This document shows positions 9,147 through 16,560 of a stretch of 64,000 nt of DNA, piece by piece (the first letter of the stretch is position 1; each line of letters begins with the position of its first letter). The notes under the pieces were generated by a model. That model saw only the letters and a program-made list of their open reading frames with translations, did not search any database and was not told the DNA's origin. The position numbers and the translations under genes are program-made. This DNA comes from Butyrivibrio sp. (GTDB lineage Bacteria > Bacillota > Clostridia > Lachnospirales > Lachnospiraceae): positions 71,879 to 135,878 of the forward strand of contig NZ_SVFW01000005.1 of assembly GCF_015056685.1 (NCBI RefSeq). Reading direction: 5' to 3'.

Positions 9147-9385
9147 GGGTAAAAATAAACAAAACGCAGGTTTTTACCCAGGAGTTAGTGAATGATTTGG
9201 GCAAAGAAATAAAAGAGATGATTTTTACCCGAGAATTATTGAATAAGCTTGGGTAAATATGAAAATAATGATAGATTTACCCAATGATTGTTTTGATAAC
9301 TCGGGTAAAAGGCAGAGAAAATTAAATATTGCCCATGGGTACTATGAAAATACGGGCAAAAGGTCAGAAAATTAAAAAATTACCC
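9147..9385. repeat. Array of five 52-bp units with inverted GGGYAAA / TTTRCCC sites
   Basis: GGGTAAA or GGGCAAA begins at 9147, 9199, 9251, 9303 and 9354 (period 52, 52, 52, 51). Each is followed by the inverted partner ending in CCC at 9179, 9230, 9282, 9334 and 9385, so each pair spans 32-33 bp and successive units are 19-20 bp apart. Only the heptamers are strongly kept; the A-rich interiors drift. Same-orientation sites are five helical turns apart, on the same DNA face. It is not coding (52 is not a multiple of 3, and stops occur) and not CRISPR (no identical repeat). It lies 68 bp upstream of the radical SAM -35 box. This is most simply a cluster of protein-binding sites, function unknown. 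The rest of the 8973-9683 gap holds a promoter, a dispersed repeat and two terminators. Confidence 0.85.
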
Positions 9386-9404
9386 GTAGATAGAAAAGTA
9401 GCCC

Positions 9405-9485
9405 CTACTGTTCCCATCATCCTCACCGTCGGCAAGAAATAGACGGCGTTACAATCAGGTTCAGGGTGGCGGACGATTCCACGGC
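9405..9485 (+). repeat. Dispersed repeat, copy 1 (inverted relative to copy at 63608-63818)
   Basis: The 31 bp at 9405-9435 are the exact reverse complement of 63663-63693. Similarity continues with gaps through CAGGTTCAG and GGTGGCG (about 9457-9477). On the other side, bases 9395-9415 match 63799-63818 in reverse. No intact reading frame. Probably a relic of a repeated intergenic or mobile element. Confidence 0.75.
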
Positions 9486-9534
9486 ATATGTCTGTATCAC
9501 TTAAAATGGTGATCATATTAAATTGTTAAAAGCA

Positions 9535-9563
9535 GAAGGCTTACGCATCCAGCGTAAGCCTTC
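9535..9563 (-). terminator. Strong hairpin, second terminator-like element behind mgsA
   Basis: Perfect 12-bp arms GAAGGCTTACGC (9535-9546) and GCGTAAGCCTTC (9552-9563) with a 5-nt loop. On the minus strand it is followed by TGCTTTTAAC, a short T-rich tail. Confidence 0.55.
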
Positions 9564-9624
9564 GTAACTATAATCAATTCTGTTTTATTTCCTGTTGCTC
9601 ATGGAAAACAATAGTATTTTTAAC

Positions 9625-9676
9625 AAAAAGGGAGCATTCTATCGGAAGCTAAATGCTTACGTCAAAATACTCTCCC
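9625..9676 (-). terminator. Probable terminator of mgsA
   Basis: GGGAG...CTCCC stem (9630-9639 with 9666-9676, imperfect) starting 8 bp after the mgsA stop; a TTTTT run follows on the minus strand. Confidence 0.5.
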
Positions 9677-9683
9677 AAGTCTT

Positions 9684-10154
9684 TTACAGCAGTGTCTCGG
9701 CTCTGTGCTCAATATTCTGTTTGAAATTAATAACATCATGATCATACTCTTCATCCATGTATGAAGAATGAAGCAGGAAGTCTGCTGTTGCCTTGTTGTT
9801 GGCAAATGGTATGTCATATACCTGTGCAATTCTCATAAGTGCCTTAACGTCAGGATCATGAGGTGCTGCTGTTAAAGGATCCGAGAAGAATATTACAAAA
9901 TCTACTTTTCCTTCTACAATCTTGGCACCGATCTGCTGGTCTCCACCAAGTGGTCCTGAGTTGTAGCCCCTTACAGGAAGTCCCGTCGCATCTGTTATCA
10001 TACGGGCTGTTGTTCCTGTTCCGCATAAAAAGTGCTTGTTTAGTATTTCTGCGTTATCCTTGCACCATTTTATAAGCTCAGCTTTTTTGCCATCGTGTGC
10101 TATAAGCGCAATGTTCTTTTGTTTCTTGATAGTTAGCGTTATTGTTTCTGCCAT
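9684..10154 (-). CDS. mgsA: Methylglyoxal synthase
   Basis: 156 aa, usual length. It converts dihydroxyacetone phosphate to methylglyoxal and phosphate, bypassing lower glycolysis when phosphate is short. The diagnostic GYNSGPLGGDQQIG (residues 63-76) carries the catalytic Asp72. CGTGTTA (44-50) forms the phosphate site, and FFSDPLTAAPHDPDV (89-103) holds the conserved His99 and Asp. Single gene with GGAGA before the ATG and its own promoter, divergent from a MATE exporter. In a rhamnose-using cell the aldolase product DHAP is also the substrate of this enzyme. Confidence 0.96.
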   Translation of the reverse strand: MAETITLTIKKQKNIALIAHDGKKAELIKWCKDNAEILNKHFLCGTGTTARMITDATGLPVRGYNSGPLGGDQQIGAKIVEGKVDFVIFFSDPLTAAPHDPDVKALMRIAQVYDIPFANNKATADFLLHSSYMDEEYDHDVINFKQNIEHRAETLL

Positions 10155-10188
10155 GTTGGTCTCTCCTTATGAAATGTCGCTGTTACTA

Positions 10189-10216
10189 ATTATATATCAA
10201 CAATTCTTCACGTAAA
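10189..10216 (-). promoter_or_regulatory. Promoter of mgsA
   Basis: Minus-strand -35 TTTACG (10211-10216), 16-bp spacer, -10 TATAAT (10189-10194), 35 bp before the ATG. Confidence 0.55.
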
Positions 10217-10254
10217 ATACACATTAATTCATAATTTCCATCTTTTTGTCATGT

Positions 10255-10260
10255 TATAAT
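10255..10260 (+). promoter_or_regulatory. -10 box of the MATE gene, close to the start codon
   Basis: TATAAT at 10255-10260 lies 6 nt before the first good ATG (10267). No Shine-Dalgarno sequence is seen in between, and no good -35 box is evident. If used, the mRNA would have almost no leader. Confidence 0.45.
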
Positions 10261-10266
10261 AGATTT

Positions 10267-11634
10267 ATGAATACTATGAATAAAAAAATTAATAAAACAA
10301 TGACTGATATGACTACAGGGACGCTTCTTGATAAGATCGTCCTTTTTGCGTTGCCCCTTGCTATTACAAGTATCCTTCAGCAGCTTTTTAACGCTGCGGA
10401 TCTTGCTGTTGTAGGCCGTTTTGCCTCACCACAGGCCATGGCCGCAGTAGGCAGCAATTCTTCAGTCATAAACCTTATCATCAGTTTCTTTGTGGGATTA
10501 TCTGTAGGTGCCAATGCCCTTATAGCTATGGAGATTGGCAGCGGACATAAAGAGAGGATCAATGAAACCGTACACACTGTAATTACAGTATCTCTGATCG
10601 CCGGATGCTCACTTATCGTGATCGGATTTTTCGTTTCCAAACCTCTTTTGATACTAATGGCTGCTCCAGCCGAAGTATTGAATCTGGCTATACTATATCT
10701 GAGAATATATTTCTTTGCCATGCCTGCACTTATGATCTACAACTATGGCTCAGCTATCCTCAGAAGTAAAGGTGATTCAAAAAGACCCCTTTACGCCATG
10801 GTACTTTCCGGAATCATAAATATCTTCCTTAATCTGATATTTGTAATAATCTTCCACCTTCATGTCATAGGTGTTGCCCTTGCCACCGTTTTTTCAAACA
10901 TGTTTGGTGCCGGCCTTGTTCTTTACTTCCTTTTGACAGAGGAAGAGTCTTTCAGACTTAGCTTCAAAAAGCTTTGTGTCAACAAGGATTATCTTATAAA
11001 GATGCTTAAAATTGGTCTTCCTGCAGGACTACAGGGAGCAGTTTTCTCATTGTCCAACGTAGTTATTCAGTCAACAGTTAACAGCTTTGGTGCTGATGCA
11101 ATCGCAGGAGCCACTGCTGCAGCTAATTTTGACTTCATCTCCTACTGCGCAATGAACGGCTTTGCTCAGGCCGCTGTAACCTTCACCAGTCAAAACTACG
11201 GTGCAAAACGCTATGACAGATGCAAAAAAGTATTCAGGATCAGCATGGGATGCGGTGTTGGTGCTTCAGTTATTGTGGTACTCATTCTTTCTGTATTTAG
11301 GTATCAGGTGATAAATCTCTTTACTACTGATCCTGCAGTTATCGAATATGCCATGATAAGAATAAGCAGTGCCTTCTACTTCCACTACCTTATTGGAACC
11401 TATGAAATAAGCGGTGGATGCCTAAGAGGCATGAACCGCTCACTATTCCCTGCACTTATTTCTATATTTGGAACCTGCGTATTCAGACTGATATACGTCT
11501 TTACCTACATACCAAAGCACCACAACTTCAGTTCACTCTTCCACGTATATCCGCTGTCATGGTTACTTACCGGTGCCATCACCATAAGCGTCTACTTCAT
11601 TGTACGCGCCAAAGTATTCAAAGAGCATGATTGA
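10267..11634 (+). CDS. MATE-family efflux transporter (1)
   Basis: 455 aa from the chosen ATG, about 12 membrane helices in two MATE halves. First half begins LLDKIVLFALPLAITSILQQLFNAAD (landmark QQLFNAADLAVVGRF), the second at LKIGLPAGLQGAVFSLSNVVIQ (landmark GLPAGLQGA). Both match the NorM/DinF-type drug/sodium antiporters. An in-frame TTG at 10246 would add seven residues but overlaps the -10 box. ATG 10276 is another candidate. No clear ribosome site. Followed within 15 bp by a large palindrome that probably ends transcription. Substrate unknown. Confidence 0.88.
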   Translation: MNTMNKKINKTMTDMTTGTLLDKIVLFALPLAITSILQQLFNAADLAVVGRFASPQAMAAVGSNSSVINLIISFFVGLSVGANALIAMEIGSGHKERINETVHTVITVSLIAGCSLIVIGFFVSKPLLILMAAPAEVLNLAILYLRIYFFAMPALMIYNYGSAILRSKGDSKRPLYAMVLSGIINIFLNLIFVIIFHLHVIGVALATVFSNMFGAGLVLYFLLTEEESFRLSFKKLCVNKDYLIKMLKIGLPAGLQGAVFSLSNVVIQSTVNSFGADAIAGATAAANFDFISYCAMNGFAQAAVTFTSQNYGAKRYDRCKKVFRISMGCGVGASVIVVLILSVFRYQVINLFTTDPAVIEYAMIRISSAFYFHYLIGTYEISGGCLRGMNRSLFPALISIFGTCVFRLIYVFTYIPKHHNFSSLFHVYPLSWLLTGAITISVYFIVRAKVFKEHD

Positions 11635-11648
11635 GTGTAGTCAGTGGA

Positions 11649-11716
11649 TAAGACAGAGGGACGGTTCTTTTGACTTGTATAAATATATAAGTCAAAAGAA
11701 CCGTCCCTCTGTCTTA
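11649..11716. repeat. REP-like perfect palindrome, copy A
   Basis: Arms of 28 bp (11649-11676 and 11689-11716) match perfectly around a 12-bp A/T loop. The core is GAGGGACGGTTCTTTTGACTT. The same core recurs at 12753-12780 and 25183-25264. It lies between convergent genes and, with T-rich flanks, can end transcription from both sides. Such GGGACGGTTC palindromes are known as RAYT/REP-type elements in other bacteria; no RAYT transposase gene is in this window. Confidence 0.88.
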
Positions 11717-11725
11717 TTTTTTCAA

Positions 11726-12664
11726 TCAATTACTTTCTCTCTTTATCACAATTGGCCAGATACACATTACAAACGCAATCATTATGAAACGTGCTATGAA
11801 GTGCCCCCAGTGAGATCCGAAAGCTGCTACTACTGTCGCAGGAGCAAACCATTCTTTCCAGGCAAATGTAAGAGCAAATCCAATGCTGACAAGAAGTGGA
11901 AGATTTTTTGAACCAACCGGGATCTCGTAGTGAACATAGTGACGCTCAATAAAACTTCCAACAAGTAAACCAACAAAAGCTCCGCATGCTTTAAAGTAAT
12001 CATTCATCATTTTCTGAGGATCAACTAAAAGATTTCCTGAAGCATCGTAGTCCATTGGATACGATTTAAAATGCACATAGACAAGGGATACAACTATGAA
12101 GATCAGTCCTACAAGTGTAAGAATATCAATTACCTTTTCATTTCCTTCTACTTTTTTGTAAACTGCAGCAACTGCGCAGATGATGATAATTGACTCTATC
12201 ATTGCAACAAGAACATCCTGAGGTGTATGAACGCCAAGGAAATTCCTTGAGAAGCCAGTGAGCAGGATAAGCACTCCACAGAGAATACAGATCTTTTTCC
12301 TCTTATCCTTCTGCCATTCAATTATTGAGCCATAAATTGTTGTTGCCGTTTTTGTATGACCGCTTGGAAAAGAATAACCGGTGGCTGCAACTTTTGAATC
12401 ACCTGCCGGTTCTATAAGATCTGACCTTATCCAAGGGCGATATGCGCACACTGTGAGTTTGATAAGTCCATTGATAACCTCGCTAAACCACTGGTTGATC
12501 ATGAAAATATAACCCCATTTCTTGTCAACGCCCCAAAAGATCACAAAGGGTAAAAACGGTAAAATCTCTACAGCAAACTTTGAAAGAGCATTAAAGAACT
12601 CGTCAAATAAGCCTCCTGTCGCTCCTCTTAGTTCCTGCAACCATAATAGATACTGAATGTCCAT
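11726..12664 (-). CDS. PAP2-superfamily membrane phosphatase
   Basis: 312 aa with about eight membrane segments. Phosphatase signature in order: CAYRPWIR (motif 1, loose), SFPSGHTKTAT (motif 2 with His), and RNFLGVHTPQDVLVA (motif 3 with nucleophile His and Asp). The family removes phosphate from lipid phosphates or undecaprenyl pyrophosphate at the outer membrane face. The C-terminal third (after residue 180) is a further membrane region seen in long clostridial members. Transcribed alone, toward the palindrome at 11649-11716. Confidence 0.85.
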   Translation of the reverse strand: MDIQYLLWLQELRGATGGLFDEFFNALSKFAVEILPFLPFVIFWGVDKKWGYIFMINQWFSEVINGLIKLTVCAYRPWIRSDLIEPAGDSKVAATGYSFPSGHTKTATTIYGSIIEWQKDKRKKICILCGVLILLTGFSRNFLGVHTPQDVLVAMIESIIIICAVAAVYKKVEGNEKVIDILTLVGLIFIVVSLVYVHFKSYPMDYDASGNLLVDPQKMMNDYFKACGAFVGLLVGSFIERHYVHYEIPVGSKNLPLLVSIGFALTFAWKEWFAPATVVAAFGSHWGHFIARFIMIAFVMCIWPIVIKRESN

Positions 12665-12752
12665 AATTCTTTGTTTCTCCTCTCCTCATAATTGTTTACA
12701 CAATTCAGTTTAACAATTTTTGGGTAACCAGATTATTAAAATTATATTAAAT

Positions 12753-12780
12753 AAGAACCGTCCCTCTGTCTTACTTGACT
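12753..12780 (+). repeat. REP-like element, half copy
   Basis: AAGAACCGTCCCTCTGTCTT (12753-12772) equals the right arm of the palindromes at 11649-11716 and 25183-25264, without the matching left arm. A solo arm in the promoter region of two divergent genes. Confidence 0.8.
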
Positions 12781-12847
12781 CCACACTTTTCTCACCTCAC
12801 AAAATCTGCTAAATTATATGTGACGAAAATGAAAGGCCAAGTAATAC

Positions 12848-13408
12848 ATGCCACCGATTAAACTTGTAAGAAGTAAAAGAAAAACTCTATGTATAGAAGT
12901 AACCACAAATTGCGAAGTCATTGTAAGAGCACCGCTAAGGGTATCTGAAAAAGAAATAAACAGATTCATAGGTGAAAAAGCTGACTGGATAGAAAAAAGC
13001 CTATCCAAAATGAAACTCAGACAAAACAAAAAAGCTGAAGAAAACAGCAATCTAAAACCGCTAAACGAACTTGACATAAAGCTTTTTACCACAAAAGCAA
13101 AAAGGATAATTCCCGTTAAGGTAAAAAAATATGCGGACATAATCGGAGTTGATTATGGCCGCATCACTATCAAAATGCAAAAGAGTCGCTGGGGAAGCTG
13201 CAGTTCTAAAGGAAACCTGAACTTCAACTGTCTTCTTATGAATGCCCCGGATGAAATAATAGATTACGTTGTAGTTCATGAGCTCTGTCACAGAAAAGAG
13301 ATGAATCACTCTCCTCGTTTCTGGGCCCATGTGGAAAAAGTGCTTCCAGATTATAAAGAGCGCCGCAAATGGCTGAAAGATCACGGGAATGAATTATATT
13401 TCTTTTGA
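12848..13408 (+). CDS. YgjP-like zinc metallopeptidase-domain protein (M48/SprT-like)
   Basis: 186 aa. The zinc motif HELCH (His144, Glu145, His148) sits in VVHELCHRKEMNHSPRFW, and His154 follows. SRWGSCSSKGNLNFN (113-127) is the conserved strand before the helix in the YgjP/DUF45 family. Members are small cytoplasmic proteins of poorly known function. Its last codons overlap the 3' end of the convergent acyltransferase-like gene by 15 bp. A GAAAGG ribosome-site-like stretch precedes the ATG. Confidence 0.85.
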   Translation: MPPIKLVRSKRKTLCIEVTTNCEVIVRAPLRVSEKEINRFIGEKADWIEKSLSKMKLRQNKKAEENSNLKPLNELDIKLFTTKAKRIIPVKVKKYADIIGVDYGRITIKMQKSRWGSCSSKGNLNFNCLLMNAPDEIIDYVVVHELCHRKEMNHSPRFWAHVEKVLPDYKERRKWLKDHGNELYFF

Positions 13409-14245
13409 TAAAGTTCCTTCCAAAAGCTCAGGATTTTCAATGAGCTTCTGAACAAGCCTAAGTGATCTTCCATAGTAGAATCCATCAGATATTCTCTCAT
13501 CAAGAGTAACCGCAAGATCTATAACTCTCTTCATGGTAACATTTCCATCTTTGTCATAAAATGGCTTGAATTTTTTGGTTCCCACTATGACAAATATGGA
13601 ATTTGTTCCCCAGTTCATAAGATGGTGATATCCAATATCCATTCCCAGAGATCCTAGATTTGTAAGTACCACTGAGCACTGATAAGGATCAGTTGCTATA
13701 ACAGACTTTGGCATCCATCCATGCCTGTCAAGATATCTTGCCACTGCACCAATAACATGTTTAGCAGGGAGTCTCTTGATGAAATTCATAGCGTCTGTAG
13801 ACTCATCATCCTCAACTTTACACTTCGCTATCTGTTCCCTTACTTTAAAGCTTATGCTCTCGAGATTATCAGTATCTTCTGCAACGATTCTTGCAAGAGT
13901 TTCATCTCCGTCATCCCTGAACTCTTTTTTTACTGTAAATGCCGCTGTTATGCAGTTTCTCTGATACATAGTCTGATTGGCGATAAAGCGGTTCATCTGA
14001 GGACGAAGTCTTAAGGTCTTAAGCATTGCTGCAATAATGATATCAAAAATAGCAATCCTGTTATCAGGATGCTCCTCGTTATACTTTTTTATATAATCTT
14101 CTGTTTTAGTTATATCAACAGAAACCTTCATATAAGCTTCGTTATCACATCTGTTCGGATACATCAGTGGCATCACATAATGCATTGCATCGATATCCCT
14201 TATCTGTGTTCCATCAGATCTGTCGCCTATTCTTCTTTTTCCCAT
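13394..14245 (-). CDS. E2/CAT-like acyltransferase-fold protein without catalytic His
   Basis: 283 aa, resembling the catalytic domain of 2-oxoacid dehydrogenase E2 and chloramphenicol acetyltransferase, with no lipoyl or subunit-binding domain. The normal C-terminal HxxxDG motif appears as DERISDG (249-255), so the catalytic His is replaced by Glu250. FIKRLPAKH, TNLGSLGMDIGYHH and FVIVGTKKFKPF are family landmarks. Third gene of a tight operon: it begins 1 bp after the PAP2-type gene, which itself overlaps an acyltransferase gene. Function not known; lipid context suggests acyl transfer or a scaffold role. Confidence 0.72.
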   Translation of the reverse strand: MGKRRIGDRSDGTQIRDIDAMHYVMPLMYPNRCDNEAYMKVSVDITKTEDYIKKYNEEHPDNRIAIFDIIIAAMLKTLRLRPQMNRFIANQTMYQRNCITAAFTVKKEFRDDGDETLARIVAEDTDNLESISFKVREQIAKCKVEDDESTDAMNFIKRLPAKHVIGAVARYLDRHGWMPKSVIATDPYQCSVVLTNLGSLGMDIGYHHLMNWGTNSIFVIVGTKKFKPFYDKDGNVTMKRVIDLAVTLDERISDGFYYGRSLRLVQKLIENPELLEGTLSKEI

Positions 14246-14246
14246 G

Positions 14247-14978
14247 TTAATAGTCCTCCTTTATGTCTGATTTAGAACGGTCTGATGTGGATACCTTAAC
14301 CGACCTGAATACGGTCGCAAGTGATATCTCACTCCCAAATAAAAGAAGTTCAAGAAACAAATACATTATTACTGCCGCCAATACATCAACAAATGAATGC
14401 TGTTTTACAAAGCAAACCGAAACGCATATCATCAGGCCCCATAGCACAATAAGAGCTTTTTTAACGGCTTTAATGTCCTTTCTAATGAGCCATGCAGAAA
14501 GAACTGCAAGGGTATATCCCACATGAAGGGACGGACATACGCCGGTTGGCGTATCTGCTTTATATATTATTCCAAGAAGCCATGTACAGAAATTTTCATG
14601 TTCAAAATGCTCAGGTCTAAGATGCTGAACAGATGGCCATGCTATATAGGTTATAACAGATATTATCTGCATTCCCACTATAATCTTTTCGGCTCTTACA
14701 AAGCTCTCTATATCGTACAGAGCAAAGTCAAGAAGCGAGATTACCATGAAGAAGTACCATGATACGTAAAACAGTACAAAATACTCATTAAAAGGAACTA
14801 TGTCATCGACAACACTGTGAACTACATGACATCTGCTTTCAGGAATTAACCTTTCCGTAACAAAGTACATTATAAGGTAAGCCAGCCATCCTAAAAGAAG
14901 CAGCAAATGTCTGTACTCCTTATCTTTAATATTTGATAATCTAAGTTTTCTATAATCAACAACTGGTTTTTTCATCAT
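14247..14978 (-). CDS. PAP2-superfamily membrane enzyme (inositol-phosphoryl transferase-like)
   Basis: 243 aa with about six membrane segments. CPSLHVGYT (148-156) is motif 2 with His152, and KQHSFVDVLAA (192-202) is motif 3 with His194 and Asp198. The PSLH...KQH/D style resembles PAP2 enzymes that move phospho-head groups as well as phosphatases. The ATG overlaps the stop of the upstream acyltransferase gene (ATGA), so the two are translationally coupled. Likely substrate: a lipid phosphate or phospholipid head group, inferred from neighbours. Confidence 0.8.
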   Translation of the reverse strand: MMKKPVVDYRKLRLSNIKDKEYRHLLLLLGWLAYLIMYFVTERLIPESRCHVVHSVVDDIVPFNEYFVLFYVSWYFFMVISLLDFALYDIESFVRAEKIIVGMQIISVITYIAWPSVQHLRPEHFEHENFCTWLLGIIYKADTPTGVCPSLHVGYTLAVLSAWLIRKDIKAVKKALIVLWGLMICVSVCFVKQHSFVDVLAAVIMYLFLELLLFGSEISLATVFRSVKVSTSDRSKSDIKEDY

Positions 14979-15709
14979 TTTCTTTCATTATATGGATAAT
15001 ACTTTTTTGATACATTTGGATATGGGACAACCCTGTGCCTTGGAAGACCATACGCAATCTCAGAAATACTCTCCTGAAGACAGGTGCATATCCTATCAGC
15101 TTCAACATCTGACTTTGCCTTAGGATCATACATGATGGGCTTTCCAAAAATGAGCTTTTTAAGTTCCGGGCATACATACATAGGAACAAAAGGAACGCTC
15201 TTACCGGTTTGCCTGTAGTAATACTTGGCAACATAGACAAAGCCCCTCTGAAACTCATGAACGATGTTATTGTATTCTGTGTAATCCTCAGGAAAAATAA
15301 CAACGGATGCATTCTCAGCAAGCTTTTCACCTGATATCTGAAAAGTCTTCATGACACGTTTATCTCTGTACACCGGGATTGTATCTGCATTGGTAAATAT
15401 GAGTTCTGAAAGCGGAGGAATGATATGGGAAAAAAGTTTAAAGAACGGTCTTAAAATAACAGGCTTTTTTGACCAAAAATCCTTGTATGCATAATCAGCA
15501 ACTTTATCTTTTTCCATCATCTCAGAAATACACCAGGTATAATGTTTTCTGGGAAAATACAGCTCTGCCGCAAGCGGGCCAAAGGCCTGAGAATGATTTC
15601 CCACAACTATCGACGGTCCATCGGGAAGGTTTTCTACACCTTCTGCTTTAAATACCGGAGCTACCATAGAAACTATTTTTCTGATCACACAAAAAACAGG
15701 ACTTTTCAC
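14975..15709 (-). CDS. PlsC-like lysophospholipid acyltransferase, altered motifs
   Basis: 244 aa. The acyltransferase motif NHx4D appears as NHSQAFG (38-44): His39 is kept but the Asp position is Gly44. VIFPEDYTEYNN replaces the usual FPEGTRS block, and VPFVPMYV is the third block. The family acylates lysophosphatidate or similar acceptors at the membrane. First gene of a three-gene operon with a PAP2 enzyme and an E2-like protein. The motif changes suggest an unusual acceptor or reduced activity. Upstream 120 bp hold no clear promoter. Confidence 0.78.
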   Translation of the reverse strand: MKSPVFCVIRKIVSMVAPVFKAEGVENLPDGPSIVVGNHSQAFGPLAAELYFPRKHYTWCISEMMEKDKVADYAYKDFWSKKPVILRPFFKLFSHIIPPLSELIFTNADTIPVYRDKRVMKTFQISGEKLAENASVVIFPEDYTEYNNIVHEFQRGFVYVAKYYYRQTGKSVPFVPMYVCPELKKLIFGKPIMYDPKAKSDVEADRICTCLQESISEIAYGLPRHRVVPYPNVSKKYYPYNERK

Positions 15710-15800
15710 ATTTCCTCCAACATAGATTTAAGTCAAACTAAGGTATTAGTATAACTCTTTTTTAATTTCTTCGCCATACATAAACAGTCATAATTCCAAA

Positions 15801-15830
15801 TAAAAAAGCATGTCTTTCTCGGCATGCTTT
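15801..15830 (-). terminator. Terminator of the met transporter genes
   Basis: AAAGCATG (15805-15812) pairs with CATGCTTT (15823-15830); on the minus strand TTTTTTA follows. 44 bp past the metI stop. Confidence 0.7.
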
Positions 15831-15873
15831 CAATTATTTGGGAAGTTTTCCTACTGCCCTAAATTTAGGATGA

Positions 15874-16536
15874 TCAGCTCATCTTCTTGTACATATGGTT
15901 TCCTATCATCTGAATAAGCTGAACAAATGCTATCAGTACGATTGAACATACAATAAGATAATCTGTTTTGTACTGCTGGTAGCCATAACGGATCGCAATA
16001 TCACCTATTCCGCCACCGCCTACTGTACCTGCCATTGCAGAATATCCGATGAGAGAAATGATAAGAAGTACTACACCGTTTAACATTCTTGGAATAGATT
16101 CTTTTACATATACTCTCATAAGTATCTGGAAGTTAGACGCGCCAAATGATCTGGCAGCTTCTATAACTCCGGAATTAGTCTCTCTAAGGCTTGTCTCAAA
16201 TACCCTTGCAATATAAGGAATTGCTGACACTGTAAGAGGTACGATCGAAGCAGTTGTTCCAATAGACTTTCCTACAACCATTCTTGTAAACGGAATGAGT
16301 ATTACCAAAAGAATGATGAAAGGAAAGCTTCTGAAAACATTAACAATAAAACTGAGTATCTCATATACCAGCTTGTTAGGCTTAAGTCCGTCGGGAGCTG
16401 TAAGCGTAAGAATGATCGCCGGTATAAAGCCCAGTATCACTGAAAAAAGTGTAGACCAGAACACCATGTAAAGTGTCTGCTTAAAGGCAGTGAAAACAAC
16501 TGCTCCCATGCCTGTTGTTGATAAAATTCCTGACAT
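15874..16536 (-). CDS. metI: Methionine ABC transporter permease
   Basis: 220 aa, five membrane helices, normal MetI length. The EAA-type loop contacting the ATPase is EAARSFGASNFQI. PFIILLVILIPFTRMVVGKSIG is the conserved transmembrane region (landmark FRSFPFIILLV). It starts 24 bp after metN with AGGAGA ahead of the ATG. With MetN and MetQ it imports methionine (often also its D-isomer). Confidence 0.93.
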   Translation of the reverse strand: MSGILSTTGMGAVVFTAFKQTLYMVFWSTLFSVILGFIPAIILTLTAPDGLKPNKLVYEILSFIVNVFRSFPFIILLVILIPFTRMVVGKSIGTTASIVPLTVSAIPYIARVFETSLRETNSGVIEAARSFGASNFQILMRVYVKESIPRMLNGVVLLIISLIGYSAMAGTVGGGGIGDIAIRYGYQQYKTDYLIVCSIVLIAFVQLIQMIGNHMYKKMS

Positions 16537-16560
16537 TTGTAATTCTCCTATATAAGCAAT

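Noticed and set aside
9147..9385. CRISPR array
   Set aside because: Regular 52-bp spacing is tempting, but only 7-bp inverted motifs are shared; there is no identical 23-40-bp repeat, no cas gene, and spacer-like parts resemble each other.
13394..14245. Functional chloramphenicol acetyltransferase
   Set aside because: The catalytic His of HxxxDG is Glu250, and the operon context is lipid metabolism.
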